Source: Rhizobium mongolense subsp. loessense
GTDB lineage: Bacteria > Pseudomonadota > Alphaproteobacteria > Rhizobiales > Rhizobiaceae
Direction of reading: 5' to 3'
Length of the DNA: 64,000 nt
NCBI RefSeq assembly: GCF_900099775.1
Contig: NZ_FMTM01000008.1
Coordinates: forward strand, 62,001 to 126,000
A model generated the notes under the pieces. The model was not told the DNA's origin and did no database searches. It saw only the letters and a list, made by a program, of their open reading frames with translations. Below, piece after piece: positions 17,317-27,396 of this stretch; positions within the stretch are counted from its first letter, which is position 1, and each line of letters starts with the position of its first letter. Position numbers and translations under genes: made by a program.

Positions 17317-18768
17317 TCAAGCTGTTCGAGAGCTTCTGTAAACGGAGACGCCGAGTTCGCGGATCTTTTTGCGCAGCGTATTGCGGTTGAGTCCGAGCAA
17401 ATCCGCCGCTTTGATCTGGTTGCCGCGCGTGGCCGTCAATGCGGCGAGGATCAGCGGATATTCCAGTTCCGTCAGCACCCGGTCGTAAAGGCCCGGAGGC
17501 GGCAGATTATCGCCGAAACTTGCGAAATAAGTCCGCATGTTTTCTTCGACTGCCTGGGCAATCGACATCGATCCCGCACGGATCGGCCCCTTGTCGATCG
17601 GGCTGTCCGGTACGTCGGAACGAAGCTCGGATTCGATTATCTCTCGGGTGATCACATCCTGTGGATAAAGTGCCACCAAGCGGCGGATAAGGTTCTCCAA
17701 CTCGCGCACGTTGCCCGGCCATGCGTAGGCCTTCATCAGCTCGATTGCTTCCTGGTCAAACCGCTTGGTACCGAGCCCTTCCTTTTCGGCCTGCTGGATG
17801 AAGTGCCGAACCAGGTCCGGAATATCCTCGGCGCGGTCGCGCAACGGCGGAAGCCGCAGCGGCACGACGTTCAAGCGGTAATAGAGGTCCTCGCGGAAGA
17901 GCCCCTGGTTGATCGCCTGCTTCAGATCCTTGTTGGTCGCTGCGACGATGCGGACGTCCGTGCGGATCGGCGTACGCCCGCCGACAGTCGTATATTCGCC
18001 CTGCTGCAGGACGCGCAAAAGACGCGTTTGTGCGTCCATCGGCATATCGCCGATTTCATCGAGGAAGAGCGTGCCGCCTTCGGCCTGCTCGAAGCGGCCG
18101 GTGGAACGGGTCTGAGCCCCGGTAAAGGCGCCCTTTTCGTGGCCGAAGAGCTCGGATTCGATGAGGTCACGAGGGATGGCCGCCATGTTGATCGCCACAA
18201 ACGGTCCGTTGCGGCGCTTGCCGTAATCGTGCAGCGCGCGGGCCACAAGCTCTTTGCCGGTGCCGGATTCGCCCGTGATCATCAGCGTCAGGTCGGTCTG
18301 CATCAGGCGGGCGAGGACGCGATAGATTTCCTGCATGGCCGCGGAACGGCCGACAAGCGGCATGCCGTCCTGCATGTCTTCGTCGAGCTTTGCTGGCTTC
18401 TTCTTCGGCTCCGCGAGCGCGCGACCGATAATCCCGATGAGTTCAGTCAGGTCGAAGGGCTTTGGAAGATAGTCGTAAGCGCCCTTCTCAGAGGCTTTGA
18501 TGGCCGTCATGAAGGTGTTCTGCGCGCTCATGACGAGCACCGGCAACTCGGGACGAGCCTTCTTGATTCTCGGCAGCAGATCGAAGGCATTCTCGTCCGG
18601 CATCACCACGTCAGTCACGACCAGATCGCCCTCGCCAGCCGAAACCCAGCGCCAGAGCGTGGCGGCATTGGAGGTGATGCGAACATCATAACCTGCACGG
18701 CTGAGCGCCTGGTTTAGCACGGTACGGATGGCCGCGTCATCATCCGCGACGAGGATCGTTGCTGTCAT
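17317..18768 (-). CDS. ntrC: nitrogen regulator NtrC
   Basis: NtrC activates sigma-54 promoters under nitrogen limitation once phosphorylated by NtrB. The 483-residue protein has a receiver domain (Asp53 in V-V-T-D-V-V-M-P), an AAA+ domain with Walker A GESGTGKE (about 167-174), intact GAFTGA (about 215-220), Walker B G-T-L-F-L-D-E-I, and a C-terminal Fis-type HTH with [13 protein letters not shown]. Its ATG overlaps the ntrB stop as ATGA, so the pair is translationally coupled. Confidence 0.98.
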   Translation of the reverse strand: MTATILVADDDAAIRTVLNQALSRAGYDVRITSNAATLWRWVSAGEGDLVVTDVVMPDENAFDLLPRIKKARPELPVLVMSAQNTFMTAIKASEKGAYDYLPKPFDLTELIGIIGRALAEPKKKPAKLDEDMQDGMPLVGRSAAMQEIYRVLARLMQTDLTLMITGESGTGKELVARALHDYGKRRNGPFVAINMAAIPRDLIESELFGHEKGAFTGAQTRSTGRFEQAEGGTLFLDEIGDMPMDAQTRLLRVLQQGEYTTVGGRTPIRTDVRIVAATNKDLKQAINQGLFREDLYYRLNVVPLRLPPLRDRAEDIPDLVRHFIQQAEKEGLGTKRFDQEAIELMKAYAWPGNVRELENLIRRLVALYPQDVITREIIESELRSDVPDSPIDKGPIRAGSMSIAQAVEENMRTYFASFGDNLPPPGLYDRVLTELEYPLILAALTATRGNQIKAADLLGLNRNTLRKKIRELGVSVYRSSRTA

Positions 18769-19907
18769 CGAGAAGTTCCTGTTGGGTTTGCAATTGCCGC
18801 ATCATCGGCCGAAGCATCCTTGGAAGCCGGCATAAGGACGCGGAACGTCGTCTTGTTGTTCTGGCTGTCGCATTCGATGATGCCGCCGTGATCGCCGATG
18901 ATCTTGGCCACAAGTGCAAGGCCGAGGCCGCTGCCGTTCGTCTTCGTGGTGATGAACGGATCGAAGAGATGCGGCAGCAAGTCGGACGGCACGCCGGGAC
19001 CGTTGTCCTGCACGCAGAACTCCAGCGGCAGAGAGATTTTCTCGCGCGTTCCGGCGACAGAAAGGCGGATGCCGGGGCGATAGGCCGTCGTCAGCATGAT
19101 CTCGCCGTCCTGCCGGTCTCCGACTGCTTCGGCTGCATTCTTCACGAGGTTGAGGAAGACCTGCACGAGTTGATCGCGGTTGGCGTAAACTGCTGGCAGC
19201 GACGGGTCGTAGTTCTCGGTGATGCGGATGTGCCGGGCAAAGCCTGCCTTTGCCACCGCCTTCACATGGTCGAGCACCGAATGGATGTTGACGGGCAGAC
19301 GATCGACAGGGCGTTCGTCTGAGAAGACCTCCATGCGATCGACCAGCGATACGATGCGGTCGGTCTCGTCGCAGATGAGCCTCGTCAGCGCGCGGTCCTC
19401 ATCGACGACCGACTGCTCGAGAAGCTGGGCGGCTCCACGAATGCCGGAGAGCGGATTCTTGATTTCGTGGGCGAGCATGGATGCAAGGCCCGTCACCGAC
19501 CGGGCGGCCGCTCGGTGCGTCAGCTGACGGTCGATCTTGTCGGCCATCGAACGCTCCTGGAACACCACGACGACGGAGCCGGGCTCGCTGATCACCGGCG
19601 CGACGTAGATATCGACCAACTTGTCCTGGCCAAGACGGGGCGAACTCAGGTCGACGCGGTATTCATTGACCGGCGCCCTGCGCTCCCGCACCTGATCGAT
19701 GAGGGCCAGTAGTGGGCTTCCAAACGGAATGAAGGTGGAAATCTTGTAGCGGGCGAGGTGCGACGCGCTGGCGCCGAAAAACGATTCCGCCTCCCAATTC
19801 GCGAAGGCGATCAAGCCCGCCTCGTCGACCATCACCACGGGATTCTGGATCGCGTTCAGCACTGCCATCGCAACGCCACCGGTATGATCGGCTTGAACCT
19901 TGTCCAT
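18765..19907 (-). CDS. ntrB: nitrogen sensor histidine kinase NtrB
   Basis: NtrB is the soluble kinase/phosphatase that controls NtrC and takes its signal from PII proteins. The 380-residue product has an N-terminal PAS domain (about 10-125), the phospho-acceptor His147 in [12 protein letters not shown], an N-box L-V-K-N-A-A-E-A, and G boxes D-N-G-P-G-V and G-S-G-L-G-L-A. Two adjacent ATGs (19910 and 19907) follow GGGAGG; the second has better spacing. The first overlaps the dusB stop codon as ATGA. The operon order dusB-ntrB-ntrC is the classic nifR3-ntrB-ntrC arrangement. Confidence 0.97.
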   Translation of the reverse strand: MDKVQADHTGGVAMAVLNAIQNPVVMVDEAGLIAFANWEAESFFGASASHLARYKISTFIPFGSPLLALIDQVRERRAPVNEYRVDLSSPRLGQDKLVDIYVAPVISEPGSVVVVFQERSMADKIDRQLTHRAAARSVTGLASMLAHEIKNPLSGIRGAAQLLEQSVVDEDRALTRLICDETDRIVSLVDRMEVFSDERPVDRLPVNIHSVLDHVKAVAKAGFARHIRITENYDPSLPAVYANRDQLVQVFLNLVKNAAEAVGDRQDGEIMLTTAYRPGIRLSVAGTREKISLPLEFCVQDNGPGVPSDLLPHLFDPFITTKTNGSGLGLALVAKIIGDHGGIIECDSQNNKTTFRVLMPASKDASADDAAIANPTGTSR

Positions 19908-20929
19908 CATGCCGCCTCCCGGCTTCTTGAAATTTCCACACCGGCCGCCAGCGCATCGCGAAGGCGCGAGACAACTTCTGCCCGTGTATGCGATGTCATG
20001 ATTGCCGCCTTCTGCGAAACCGGCAGCAACGGTGCGAAACGCTCCAGATACCAGCCCAAGTGTTTGCGGGCATGGCGGATAGCCATCGCTTCGCCATAGA
20101 AATCCAGCATCATTTCGTAGTGCTCGACCACAATATCCGGAATTTTCTCCGGCGACGGCGCGGCTGCGCCAGCCAGCACGCCTGCATGCCATGGCCGCCC
20201 CTGACAACCCCGACCGATCATCACCGCATCAGCGCCCGAGCGGCGAAGGATCTCCTGCGCATCTGCCTGTGTGTCGACATCGCCGTTTGCGATCAGTGGA
20301 ACCGAAATTGCGTTTCGAACGGCGCGGATCGCGTCCCAATCCGCCTTGCCTTCGTAAAACTGCATGCGCGTGCGGCCATGAATGGTGATCAGCTTTACCC
20401 CTGCATCTTCGGCACGCTTGGCGATCTCTGGTGCATTAATCGAATTGTCGTCCCAGCCGAGCCGCATCTTCAGCGTCACCGGAATATCGACCGCCTTCAC
20501 GGTTGCCTCGATAAGGCTCAGCGCATGATCCGGATCGCGCATCAGCGCCGAGCCGGAATACCCGCCGATCACCTTCTTGGCCGGGCAACCCATGTTGATG
20601 TCTATGATGTCGGCGCCGCTATCGGCGGCGATCTTGGCCGCCAGCGCCATCCAATGCGCCTCACGGCCGGCGAGCTGCACCATATGCGGCCTGAAGCCGG
20701 CAGCCCTCAGGCGAGACCATGATTCGGCCGTGTTGTTCACGAGCTCCCTGCTCGCTACCATCTCGGTTACAACAAGGCCCGCGCCGTGGCGCCAGGCGAG
20801 TTGCCTGAAAGGCATGTCGGTGACGCCGGACATCGGCGCCAGCACAACGCGGTTGCGCACGGAGACATTTCCGATCTGCAAGGGCGCCGCAAGATTTATA
20901 GGATGCAATTGATTATCTTTCAGGCACAC
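19907..20929 (-). CDS. dusB: tRNA-dihydrouridine synthase DusB (NifR3)
   Basis: This FMN enzyme reduces uridines in the tRNA D-loop; in rhizobia it was first named nifR3 for its position ahead of ntrBC. The 340-residue TIM barrel has L-A-P-M-S-G-V-T-D near 31-39, the active-site [11 protein letters not shown] (Cys near 115), I-H-G-R-T-R and [10 protein letters not shown]. The GTG at 20929 has no clear ribosome-binding site; TTG at 20908 is an alternative start. A promoter for the whole dusB-ntrBC operon should lie in 20930-21074, shared with the divergent ispDF. Confidence 0.94.
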   Translation of the reverse strand: MCLKDNQLHPINLAAPLQIGNVSVRNRVVLAPMSGVTDMPFRQLAWRHGAGLVVTEMVASRELVNNTAESWSRLRAAGFRPHMVQLAGREAHWMALAAKIAADSGADIIDINMGCPAKKVIGGYSGSALMRDPDHALSLIEATVKAVDIPVTLKMRLGWDDNSINAPEIAKRAEDAGVKLITIHGRTRMQFYEGKADWDAIRAVRNAISVPLIANGDVDTQADAQEILRRSGADAVMIGRGCQGRPWHAGVLAGAAAPSPEKIPDIVVEHYEMMLDFYGEAMAIRHARKHLGWYLERFAPLLPVSQKAAIMTSHTRAEVVSRLRDALAAGVEISRSREAA

Positions 20930-21074
20930 GATACTGCTGCACTATTTTTAGCCATACTAAAGGGGCTTGCCAAGAGGCTTCGGTGAGAATTGATATTTTT
21001 TGGGCAGATGCTGGAAAGCAAACTGCGAAGGCGATAGAGCAGTCATGCCGCTTTCCGCACATTTTTAGGGATTT

Positions 21075-22295
21075 ATGCCGCAAATGCATTCGAAGCAACC
21101 GATCTCGGCTGGAATTGTCATCGTTGCCGCCGGCCGCGGCGAGCGGGCGGGCTCGCTCGAGGAAGGTCCGAAGCAATACCGCTTGATCGGCGGAAAGCCG
21201 GTTATCACGCATACGCTTGAAAACTTCATGACATGGGAGCACGCCGCCCAAATCGTCGTCGTCACCCATCCTGACGACGACGCGCTGGTCGCAAAGGCAT
21301 TTAGCGAAGTGTTGTCCGCCACGCCGATCGAAGCCGTTCACGGCGGTGCGACGCGACAGCAGTCTGTTCTCGCCGGACTGAGGCACCTGAAAAACAAAGG
21401 CATTACGCATGTCCTCATTCATGACGCCGTTCGCCCCTTCTTCGACCACCAGCTTCTCGATCGCATTGCCGATGCCTTGGCCGGCGGTGCGCCGGCGGTC
21501 CTGCCCGCAATGCCTGTTGCCGACACGCTGAAGCGGGCTGACAGTACGGGCACGGTTCTGGAAACGGTGTCGCGCGAGCATCTTTTCGCAGCCCAGACGC
21601 CGCAATCTTTCGTCTACGACACCATCCTCTCGGCGCATGAAAGGGCAAGCGAGATCGGCCGCACGGATTTCACAGACGATGCATCAATCGCCGAATGGGC
21701 GGGGATTCCCGTGACGATCGTCGAAGGTGCTGCCGACAACGTGAAACTGACGGTCAAACGGGATATCGCCCTTGCCGACGACCGGCTTTCGTCGTCGCAT
21801 CTGCCCGACGTGCGCACCGGCAACGGCTACGATGTGCATCAATTGGAAGCCGGCGATGGGGTCACGCTCTGCGGCGTCTTCATCCCGCACGACCAGCGGC
21901 TCAAGGGCCATTCGGATGCGGACGTCGCGCTGCATGCCCTGACGGACGCGCTGCTTGCGACCTGCGGCGCAGGCGATATCGGCGATCACTTCCCGCCTTC
22001 GGATCCACAATGGAAGGGGGCCGCGTCGCGCATCTTCCTCGAACATGCGGCGAAGATCGTGCGCGATCGCGGCGGCACGATCATGAATGCCGACGTCTCG
22101 CTGATTGCCGAAGCGCCGAAAGTCGGCCCGCACCGCGACGCGATGCGGACCAATCTCTCCGAATTTCTGGGTATCTCGATCGACCGCTGCTCAGTGAAGG
22201 CCACGACGAACGAGACGATCGGCTTTGTCGGCCGCCGCGAGGGCATTGCGGCGATCGCAACCGTGACCGTCGTCTATCGCGGAGCAAAGGGGTAA
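21075..22295 (+). CDS. ispDF: bifunctional IspD/IspF isoprenoid enzyme
   Basis: This 406-residue fusion carries two MEP pathway steps. The N-terminal cytidylyltransferase IspD (about 1-235) makes CDP-methylerythritol and contains I-V-A-A-G-R-G-E-R near 15-24. The C-terminal IspF (about 250-406) makes the 2,4-cyclodiphosphate; its metal-binding D-V-H is in NGYDVHQL, followed by [12 protein letters not shown]. The D-F fusion is usual in alphaproteobacteria. An upstream AGGGATTT is the likely ribosome-binding site. The cinA-type gene follows after two bases. Confidence 0.97.
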   Translation: MPQMHSKQPISAGIVIVAAGRGERAGSLEEGPKQYRLIGGKPVITHTLENFMTWEHAAQIVVVTHPDDDALVAKAFSEVLSATPIEAVHGGATRQQSVLAGLRHLKNKGITHVLIHDAVRPFFDHQLLDRIADALAGGAPAVLPAMPVADTLKRADSTGTVLETVSREHLFAAQTPQSFVYDTILSAHERASEIGRTDFTDDASIAEWAGIPVTIVEGAADNVKLTVKRDIALADDRLSSSHLPDVRTGNGYDVHQLEAGDGVTLCGVFIPHDQRLKGHSDADVALHALTDALLATCGAGDIGDHFPPSDPQWKGAASRIFLEHAAKIVRDRGGTIMNADVSLIAEAPKVGPHRDAMRTNLSEFLGISIDRCSVKATTNETIGFVGRREGIAAIATVTVVYRGAKG

Positions 22296-22297
22296 AC

Positions 22298-22798
22298 ATG
22301 TTCACCGCCGACATTCTCTCGCTCGCGGAGAACATCGTCCGCGATTTCACGACGGCAAAGAGAATGATCTCAACTGCTGAATCCTGCACCGGGGGGCTGA
22401 TCGCCGGCGCGCTCACCGAAATCTCCGGCTCCTCGGCAGTTGTCGATCGCGGTTTCGTCACCTATACCAATACCGCTAAGATCGAGATGCTCGGCGTTCA
22501 GGAACGCACCCTCGAAAGCTTCGGCGCCGTTTCCGAGGAGACTGCGCTGCAGATGGCGCACGGCGCCCTTTTCCGTTCCCGCGCCGACGTCGCGGTCGCC
22601 GTGACGGGGATTGCCGGGCCGAGCGGGGGCTCGCCACAAAAGCCGGTCGGACTGGTTCATCTGGTGGCGAAATCGCGCACCGGCCCCCTCATCCGCCGCA
22701 AGATGCTCTATGGAGATATTGGCCGCGAAAAGGTCCGTCTTGCATCCGTACAGACCGCGCTGGAAATGCTGATCGAACTCCAGGAAAACCGGGCCTAA
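22298..22798 (+). CDS. CinA C-terminal family amidase (PncC-like)
   Basis: This 166-residue stand-alone CinA C-terminal domain should hydrolyse nicotinamide mononucleotide to nicotinate mononucleotide in the pyridine nucleotide cycle. The catalytic region T-A-E-S-C-T-G-G-L-I-A near residues 26-36 and V-A-V-T-G-I-A-G-P-S-G-G near 106-117 are clear. The N-terminal molybdopterin-like domain of full CinA is absent, as usual in this group. Its ATG lies two bases after ispDF, with GGGG just upstream. Confidence 0.9.
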   Translation: MFTADILSLAENIVRDFTTAKRMISTAESCTGGLIAGALTEISGSSAVVDRGFVTYTNTAKIEMLGVQERTLESFGAVSEETALQMAHGALFRSRADVAVAVTGIAGPSGGSPQKPVGLVHLVAKSRTGPLIRRKMLYGDIGREKVRLASVQTALEMLIELQENRA

Positions 22799-22869
22799 TC
22801 TTGCGCTTGGAACAAAGAGCACTGGCGCCCGTTCCTATGCCGGATTTCATTCCGCAAGGGGTTACGTCG

Positions 22870-23178
22870 ATGAGATATCTGGCCGCAATGGGAGTTGCTT
22901 TGAGCCTGGGCTGCGTATCGGCTGCCGAGGCCCCGTCAAACTATCAGACATATCATGGGATCCGCGTCGATTCCGACCCGGTCTTGCTGGCGAAATACGA
23001 CCGGGCGCTTGGATATTGCCGGTACGAGGCGTTGTCGTGGCGAAGAGGGTCGCCCAATCCGTACAGCCTCGTTTACAACGCGGCCCTGAGAAGTTGCTTG
23101 TCCCGGCGAAACTTTATTGATCGGGGGGCATATGCCTATCCGGCAAATCGATACTTCGATCACTTCTTCGATCGGTAA
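22870..23178 (+). CDS. small exported hypothetical protein
   Basis: This 102-residue product starts with MRYLAAMGVALSLGCVSA, a short basic then hydrophobic segment that looks like a secretion signal with cleavage near A-x-A at about residue 20. The rest is rich in Tyr, Arg and Asn, with two further cysteines (in Y-C-R-Y and S-C-L-S) that could form a disulfide in the periplasm. ATG 22870 is preceded by AAGGGG; a TTG at 22801 is an upstream alternative. I do not recognise the family. It lies downstream of cinA and converges with the COQ10-like gene. Confidence 0.5.
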   Translation: MRYLAAMGVALSLGCVSAAEAPSNYQTYHGIRVDSDPVLLAKYDRALGYCRYEALSWRRGSPNPYSLVYNAALRSCLSRRNFIDRGAYAYPANRYFDHFFDR

Positions 23179-23205
23179 GGCTGTCAGGACACGGCCGTCT
23201 GACGG

Positions 23206-23652
23206 CTACCGGTAGATCGCTTCCGCCCTCTTTTCGAAAGCCTCGGAAAACATGCGGAAGGCGCGGTCGAACATCGAGCCCATCAGCGCACCGAGGATCC
23301 GACTCTTGAACTCGTAGTCGATGAAGAAATGGATGGTGCAGCCGTCACCGGCGGCCTCCTCGAAGCGCCAGCGATTGTCGAGATACCGGAACGGCCCGTC
23401 GATATATTTGACGTCGATGAAACGCTCCCCCTTGTTGAGCAGCACCTGCGTCGTGAAGGTCTCGCGGATCGCCTTGTAGCCGACGGTCATGTCGGCAATC
23501 AGCAAAATCTTGCCGTCGCGCTCCTTGCTGCTGCGTATGCTCAGGCCTTCGCAGAGTGGCAGGAATTCCGGATAGCGCTCCACATCGGCCACGAGGTCGA
23601 ACATCTGATCGGCGGAGTGCGGGACGCGGTGATGCGTTTCAAATTGCGGCAT
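23206..23652 (-). CDS. COQ10/RatA-like START-domain protein
   Basis: This 148-residue protein has the COQ10/RatA pattern: V-x-D-V-E-R-Y-P-E-F-L-P-L-C near 23-36, and F-F-I-D-Y-E-F-K-S followed by a terminal helix with F-x-x-A-F-E-x-R-A. In mitochondria and alphaproteobacteria COQ10 binds ubiquinone and helps it function in respiration. The E. coli homologue RatA was described as a ribosome-association toxin, and many databases copy that name. For this organism a ubiquinone-binding role is the better guess. It sits downstream of the P-loop gene, 9 bases apart. Confidence 0.82.
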   Translation of the reverse strand: MPQFETHHRVPHSADQMFDLVADVERYPEFLPLCEGLSIRSSKERDGKILLIADMTVGYKAIRETFTTQVLLNKGERFIDVKYIDGPFRYLDNRWRFEEAAGDGCTIHFFIDYEFKSRILGALMGSMFDRAFRMFSEAFEKRAEAIYR

Positions 23653-23661
23653 GATCGGCAG

Positions 23662-24228
23662 TTAAGCGGGAGAACCGAGAAGATCAAGAAGCTCGCGCAT
23701 CTGACGGCGTGATTTTAGCTGGAGAACCGGGACATCGGGGCCGTGGGCGGCTATGGCCGCGAGAACCATGGGCGAATGCTTCTTTTCGAAATCCCAGATG
23801 TAGCGCAGGAATTCGAGATCGACCTTCTCCCGACAGCCCGGCGTCATTTCCGGCCGTGTACGCCCAATCCACTTCAGCCAGCGGCTGACGGCGCCCCAAA
23901 CGCATATCAGACGTGGCATGCGGACCCACAGGACAATATCGGTCCGCGGCAGCCGGAGATCAAAGCTCGACGTGTTCGTTCCGTCCATGATCCAGCGATC
24001 TCGCTTGATCCGTTCGGCTATCAACGCCCGCTGCTCCGGCCTTGCGCGTTCGACCCAGCCCGGCAGCCAGAAGAACTCGCGATCCATGGAAATGAAGGGC
24101 AGGTTGAAGCGCGTTGCGATTTTCCGCGCAAGCGTGGTCTTGCCGCCGCCTGAGCAGCCGATGACGAGTACGCGATCAGCCGTCTTCAGCCGATGGGCGG
24201 CATCCCTGACATCGCTCAACCAGGCCAT
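23662..24228 (-). CDS. P-loop adenylate kinase-like protein
   Basis: This 188-residue protein begins with the Walker A motif GCSGGGKTT (about 24-32) and resembles small adenylate kinase or shikimate kinase-like P-loop proteins, sometimes labelled topology modulation protein. D-R-W-I-M-D-G-T appears near 78-85 and acts like the acceptor-site segment. The substrate is unknown. ATG 24228 follows GGAGG by 5-6 bases; a TTG four codons upstream is not needed. The lipA terminator lies just upstream, so this gene and the COQ10-like gene form their own short unit. Confidence 0.75.
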   Translation of the reverse strand: MAWLSDVRDAAHRLKTADRVLVIGCSGGGKTTLARKIATRFNLPFISMDREFFWLPGWVERARPEQRALIAERIKRDRWIMDGTNTSSFDLRLPRTDIVLWVRMPRLICVWGAVSRWLKWIGRTRPEMTPGCREKVDLEFLRYIWDFEKKHSPMVLAAIAAHGPDVPVLQLKSRRQMRELLDLLGSPA

Positions 24229-24242
24229 GGCATCCTCCAAGG

Positions 24243-24271
24243 AAAAGCCGCGGGAGGATCGCCGCGGCTTT
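24243..24271 (-). terminator. rho-independent terminator of lipA
   Basis: On the minus strand AAAGCCGCGG pairs with CCGCGGCTTTT around an 8-9 base loop, 24 bases after the lipA stop codon. The long GC stem with flanking A and T runs makes this a strong terminator. Confidence 0.85.
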
Positions 24272-24294
24272 CAGAAAATGCAAGCCTTCGTTGA

Positions 24295-25266
24295 TTATTC
24301 CGCCGCCATCAGCAGCTTCTTTTCGCGCGCCGCCCTCAATCGGGTGAAGTCGTCGCCGGCGTGGTGCGAGGAGCGGGTGAGCGGGCTCGATGCCACCATT
24401 AGGAAGCCCTTGGTGTAGGCGACGGTTTCGTAGGACTTGAATTCATCCGGCGTCACGAACTTCTCGATTTTGTGGTGCTTGCGGGTCGGTTGCAGGTACT
24501 GGCCGATCGTCAGGAAATCGACGTCGGCGGTGCGCAGGTCGTCCATCAATTGGAGCACTTCGTTGCGCTCTTCGCCAAGACCCACCATGATGCCGGACTT
24601 GGTGAACATCGTCGGGTCCAGTTCCTTCACGCGCTGCAGCAGGCGAATGGAGTGGAAATAGCGAGCGCCTGGACGGACCGTAAGGTAGTTCGACGGCACG
24701 GTTTCCAGATTGTGATTGAAGACGTCCGGCTTGGCGGCGACGACGCGCTCCAGGGCGCCCGGCTTGCGCAGGAAGTCCGGCGTCAGGATTTCGATTGTGG
24801 TTGCCGGAGATGCGGCGCGGATCGCCCAGATCACTCTCTCGAAATGCTCAGCACCACCGTCTTCCAGATCGTCGCGGTCGACCGAGGTGATGACGACGTG
24901 GGAGAGGCCCATCTCCTTCACGGCCTTGGCGACGTTTTCAGGCTCTGCCATGTCGAGCGCGTTCGGCTTGCCGGTCGAGACGTTGCAGAAGGCGCAGGCA
25001 CGGGTACAGATCTCGCCCATGATCATGAAGGTCGCGTGCTTCTTGTCCCAGCACTCGCCGATATTTGGACATCCGGCTTCTTCGCAGACGGTGACGAGCT
25101 TGTTTTCCTTCACGATCGCGCGCGTTTCGGCATAGCCCTTCGAGGTCGGGGCCTTGACGCGGATCCAGTCCGGCTTGCGCATGACTTCCGTATCGGGGCG
25201 GTTCGCCTTTTCCGGATGCCGCACGCGCTTGGCGTCGGGATTGATCGTGTCGAGAATCGTTACCAT
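24295..25266 (-). CDS. lipA: lipoyl synthase LipA
   Basis: LipA inserts two sulfurs into protein-bound octanoyl groups, giving lipoate for pyruvate dehydrogenase and related complexes. The 323-residue radical-SAM enzyme shows the auxiliary cluster motif [12 protein letters not shown], the radical [11 protein letters not shown] motif, and the C-terminal R-S-S-H-H-A-G-D serine ligand region. ATG 25266 gives the family's usual M-V-T-I-L-D start; an upstream ATG is in frame. It lies downstream of lpdA and the pdh operon, whose lipoyl domains need it. Confidence 0.97.
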   Translation of the reverse strand: MVTILDTINPDAKRVRHPEKANRPDTEVMRKPDWIRVKAPTSKGYAETRAIVKENKLVTVCEEAGCPNIGECWDKKHATFMIMGEICTRACAFCNVSTGKPNALDMAEPENVAKAVKEMGLSHVVITSVDRDDLEDGGAEHFERVIWAIRAASPATTIEILTPDFLRKPGALERVVAAKPDVFNHNLETVPSNYLTVRPGARYFHSIRLLQRVKELDPTMFTKSGIMVGLGEERNEVLQLMDDLRTADVDFLTIGQYLQPTRKHHKIEKFVTPDEFKSYETVAYTKGFLMVASSPLTRSSHHAGDDFTRLRAAREKKLLMAAE

Positions 25267-25360
25267 TGCAGTATCAACTTTCCGCCGCCCCATGCGGCTT
25301 CGTCATCCGTCTGCACATAAGCGTTTTGCTCGAACCTTACAATTCGAGTCGTGATGGGCA

Positions 25361-25609
25361 TTATCGCCGCACGAGCCGGGCGATGAATATCAGCAGGCAT
25401 GCGCCGAGGAAGCCAGTGACGAAATAGCCGAGCCGTCCTGCGGCCACCTCGATGTGGAATTGCGCCAGGATGGCGGTCGCGACCACCGAACCGACGATGC
25501 CGAGCACGATGTTCAGCACAATACCATATCGCGCTTCCATCAGCTTGCCGGCGAGCCAGCCCGCGAAACCGCCGATGATGATTGCCGCTATCCAGCCGAC
25601 GCCTTCCAT
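25361..25609 (-). CDS. GlsB/YeaQ/YmgE-family membrane protein
   Basis: This 82-residue protein has three hydrophobic segments and the glycine-zipper pattern of the transglycosylase-associated (GlsB/YeaQ) family: I-I-I-G-G-F-A-G-W-L-A-G-K-L near 10-23 and I-V-L-G-I-V-G-S near 34-41. Family members are often stress-induced, but their function is unknown. It follows a second family member by 14 bases. Confidence 0.82.
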   Translation of the reverse strand: MEGVGWIAAIIIGGFAGWLAGKLMEARYGIVLNIVLGIVGSVVATAILAQFHIEVAAGRLGYFVTGFLGACLLIFIARLVRR

Positions 25610-25623
25610 GATTGTCGTTTTCC

Positions 25624-25878
25624 CTAAGCTATCGCCCTTGCAATCAACACCACGATAATGGCGCCCACTGTGGCGTGAATGATCTGCACGACCAACGCAT
25701 TTTCAATGCCGAGCGATATACCCAGCGCATTGAACAGAAACCCGCCCACGAACGCGCCGATGATGCCGCTGAGCAGGCAGCGTATCAATCCACCTCCGCC
25801 GACGACCAAGCTCGCGAGGAAGCCCGCAACGAGGCCAATCAGGAGGAAGACAAGCCATGCCTGCGTCTCCATGGACAT
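25624..25878 (-). CDS. second GlsB-family membrane protein
   Basis: This 84-residue paralogue of the gene downstream of it has L-I-G-L-V-A-G-F-L-A-S near 12-22 and C-L-L-S-G-I-I-G-A-F-V-G-G near 34-46, with three membrane segments. The start ATG 25878 follows AAAGGAA. It lies 54 bases after lpdA. The tandem pair probably arose by duplication, and the two products may associate in the membrane. Confidence 0.8.
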   Translation of the reverse strand: MSMETQAWLVFLLIGLVAGFLASLVVGGGGLIRCLLSGIIGAFVGGFLFNALGISLGIENALVVQIIHATVGAIIVVLIARAIA

Positions 25879-25932
25879 GATGATTTCCTTTCGTTTTTTC
25901 TACCTTCGGATAGAGGGTGGAAAGGGAAATTA

Positions 25933-27381
25933 TCAAGCGTTCAACACCCGGCCGTAAGCATCCAGCACGGCTTCCTTCATCGATTCGGAGACGGTCGGAT
26001 GCGGGAAGATCGTGTGCATCAGTTCTTCTTCGGTCGTCTCGAGGTTCATCGCGACGACAAAGCCCTGGATCAGCTCGGTTACCTCAGCGCCAACCATATG
26101 CGCTCCGAGGAGTTCGCCGGTCTTCTTGTCGAAGATTACCTTGCAGAGGCCCTGGTCCTCGCCGAGCGCGATCGCCTTGCCGTTTGCGGCGAAGGAGAAG
26201 CGGCCGACGCGGATGTCGCGGCCCAGTTCCTTGGCCCTTGCTTCCGTCAGGCCAACAGAGGCAACCTGCGGCTGGCAATAGGTGCAGCCCGGAACCTTGG
26301 TCTTGTCGGTCGGATGAACATTCGGCAGGCCGGCGAGCTTTTCGACGCAGACAACGCCTTCATGTTCGGCCTTGTGAGCCAGCATCGGTGGGCCGGCGAC
26401 ATCGCCGATCGCGTAGATGCCGGGGACGTTGGTCTTGCCATAGCCGTCAGTTACCACGCAGCCGCGGTCCGTCTTCACGCCGAGTGTTTCGAGACCGAGA
26501 CTCTCGATATTGCCCTGCACGCCGACGGCTGAGATCATACGGTCCGCGGTGATCTGCTGGATCTTGCCGTCAGCCGTCTCGACATGGGCCGTGATGCTGC
26601 CGGCGCCCTTCTCGACCTTCGCCACCTTGGCGCTCGTGAAGATCTTCATGCCACGCTTTTCCAGCTGCTTGCGGGCGATGGCGGTCACTTCCGCATCCTC
26701 GACGGGCATGATCGTTGGCAGGACTTCGACGACGGTCACATCGACCCCCATCGAGCGGTAGAAGCTCGCGAATTCGATGCCGATGGCGCCCGAGCCCATG
26801 ACGATCAAGGATTTCGGCAGGAAATCCGGCTTCAGCGCCTCGAAATAGGTCCAGATCAGCTTGCCGTCCGGCTCGATGCCCGGCAGCGCGCGCGGACGGG
26901 CGCCGGTCGCAATAATGATATGCTTGGCTGTGTAAGTACCTTCCTGGCTCTTGATGTTCTTAGGCAGCGGATGCTGCGGCTCAACAACCGGCTTGGAAGA
27001 CTTGGAGACTACGATCTCGCCGGGCTTGGTGATCTTGGCCTCGCCCCAGATCACATCCACCTTGTTTTTCTTCATCAGGAAGCCGACACCGCTATTGAGG
27101 CGTGCTGAGACGCCACGCGAACGCGAAACAACGGCCTTCACATCGGCACTGACCTTGCCTTCGAGAACGAGGCCGTAATCTTTCAAATGATTGGAATGGT
27201 CGAGAATTTCGGCGGAGCGCAGCAACGCCTTGGTCGGGATGCAGCCCCAGTTCAGGCAGATGCCGCCCAGGTGCTCGCGTTCGACGATCGCGGTCTTCAG
27301 ACCGAGCTGGCCGGCACGCACGGCGGCGACATAGCCGCCCGGACCGGAGCCGATGATGATGACGTCGTAATTCTCAGCCAT
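25933..27381 (-). CDS. lpdA: dihydrolipoyl dehydrogenase (E3)
   Basis: E3 reoxidises dihydrolipoyl groups with NAD in the pyruvate dehydrogenase complex. The 482-residue flavoprotein has the FAD motif GSGPGGYVAA (11-20), the redox disulfide C-L-N-W-G-C (Cys42, Cys47), the NAD motif G-S-G-A-I-G-I-E-F near 190-198, and the C-terminal H-P-T-x-S-E catalytic histidine. It is the last core gene of the pdhA-pdhB-pdhC series, with an SGNH hydrolase and a GNAT gene in between. Confidence 0.97.
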   Translation of the reverse strand: MAENYDVIIIGSGPGGYVAAVRAGQLGLKTAIVEREHLGGICLNWGCIPTKALLRSAEILDHSNHLKDYGLVLEGKVSADVKAVVSRSRGVSARLNSGVGFLMKKNKVDVIWGEAKITKPGEIVVSKSSKPVVEPQHPLPKNIKSQEGTYTAKHIIIATGARPRALPGIEPDGKLIWTYFEALKPDFLPKSLIVMGSGAIGIEFASFYRSMGVDVTVVEVLPTIMPVEDAEVTAIARKQLEKRGMKIFTSAKVAKVEKGAGSITAHVETADGKIQQITADRMISAVGVQGNIESLGLETLGVKTDRGCVVTDGYGKTNVPGIYAIGDVAGPPMLAHKAEHEGVVCVEKLAGLPNVHPTDKTKVPGCTYCQPQVASVGLTEARAKELGRDIRVGRFSFAANGKAIALGEDQGLCKVIFDKKTGELLGAHMVGAEVTELIQGFVVAMNLETTEEELMHTIFPHPTVSESMKEAVLDAYGRVLNA

Positions 27382-27396
27382 GTTTTCCTGCCTTTT

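Noticed and set aside
25879-25932. Possible EcfG promoter for the GlsB-family pair
   Set aside because: GlsB genes are often stress-regulated, so I looked for GGAAC-N16/17-CGTT here and did not find it.
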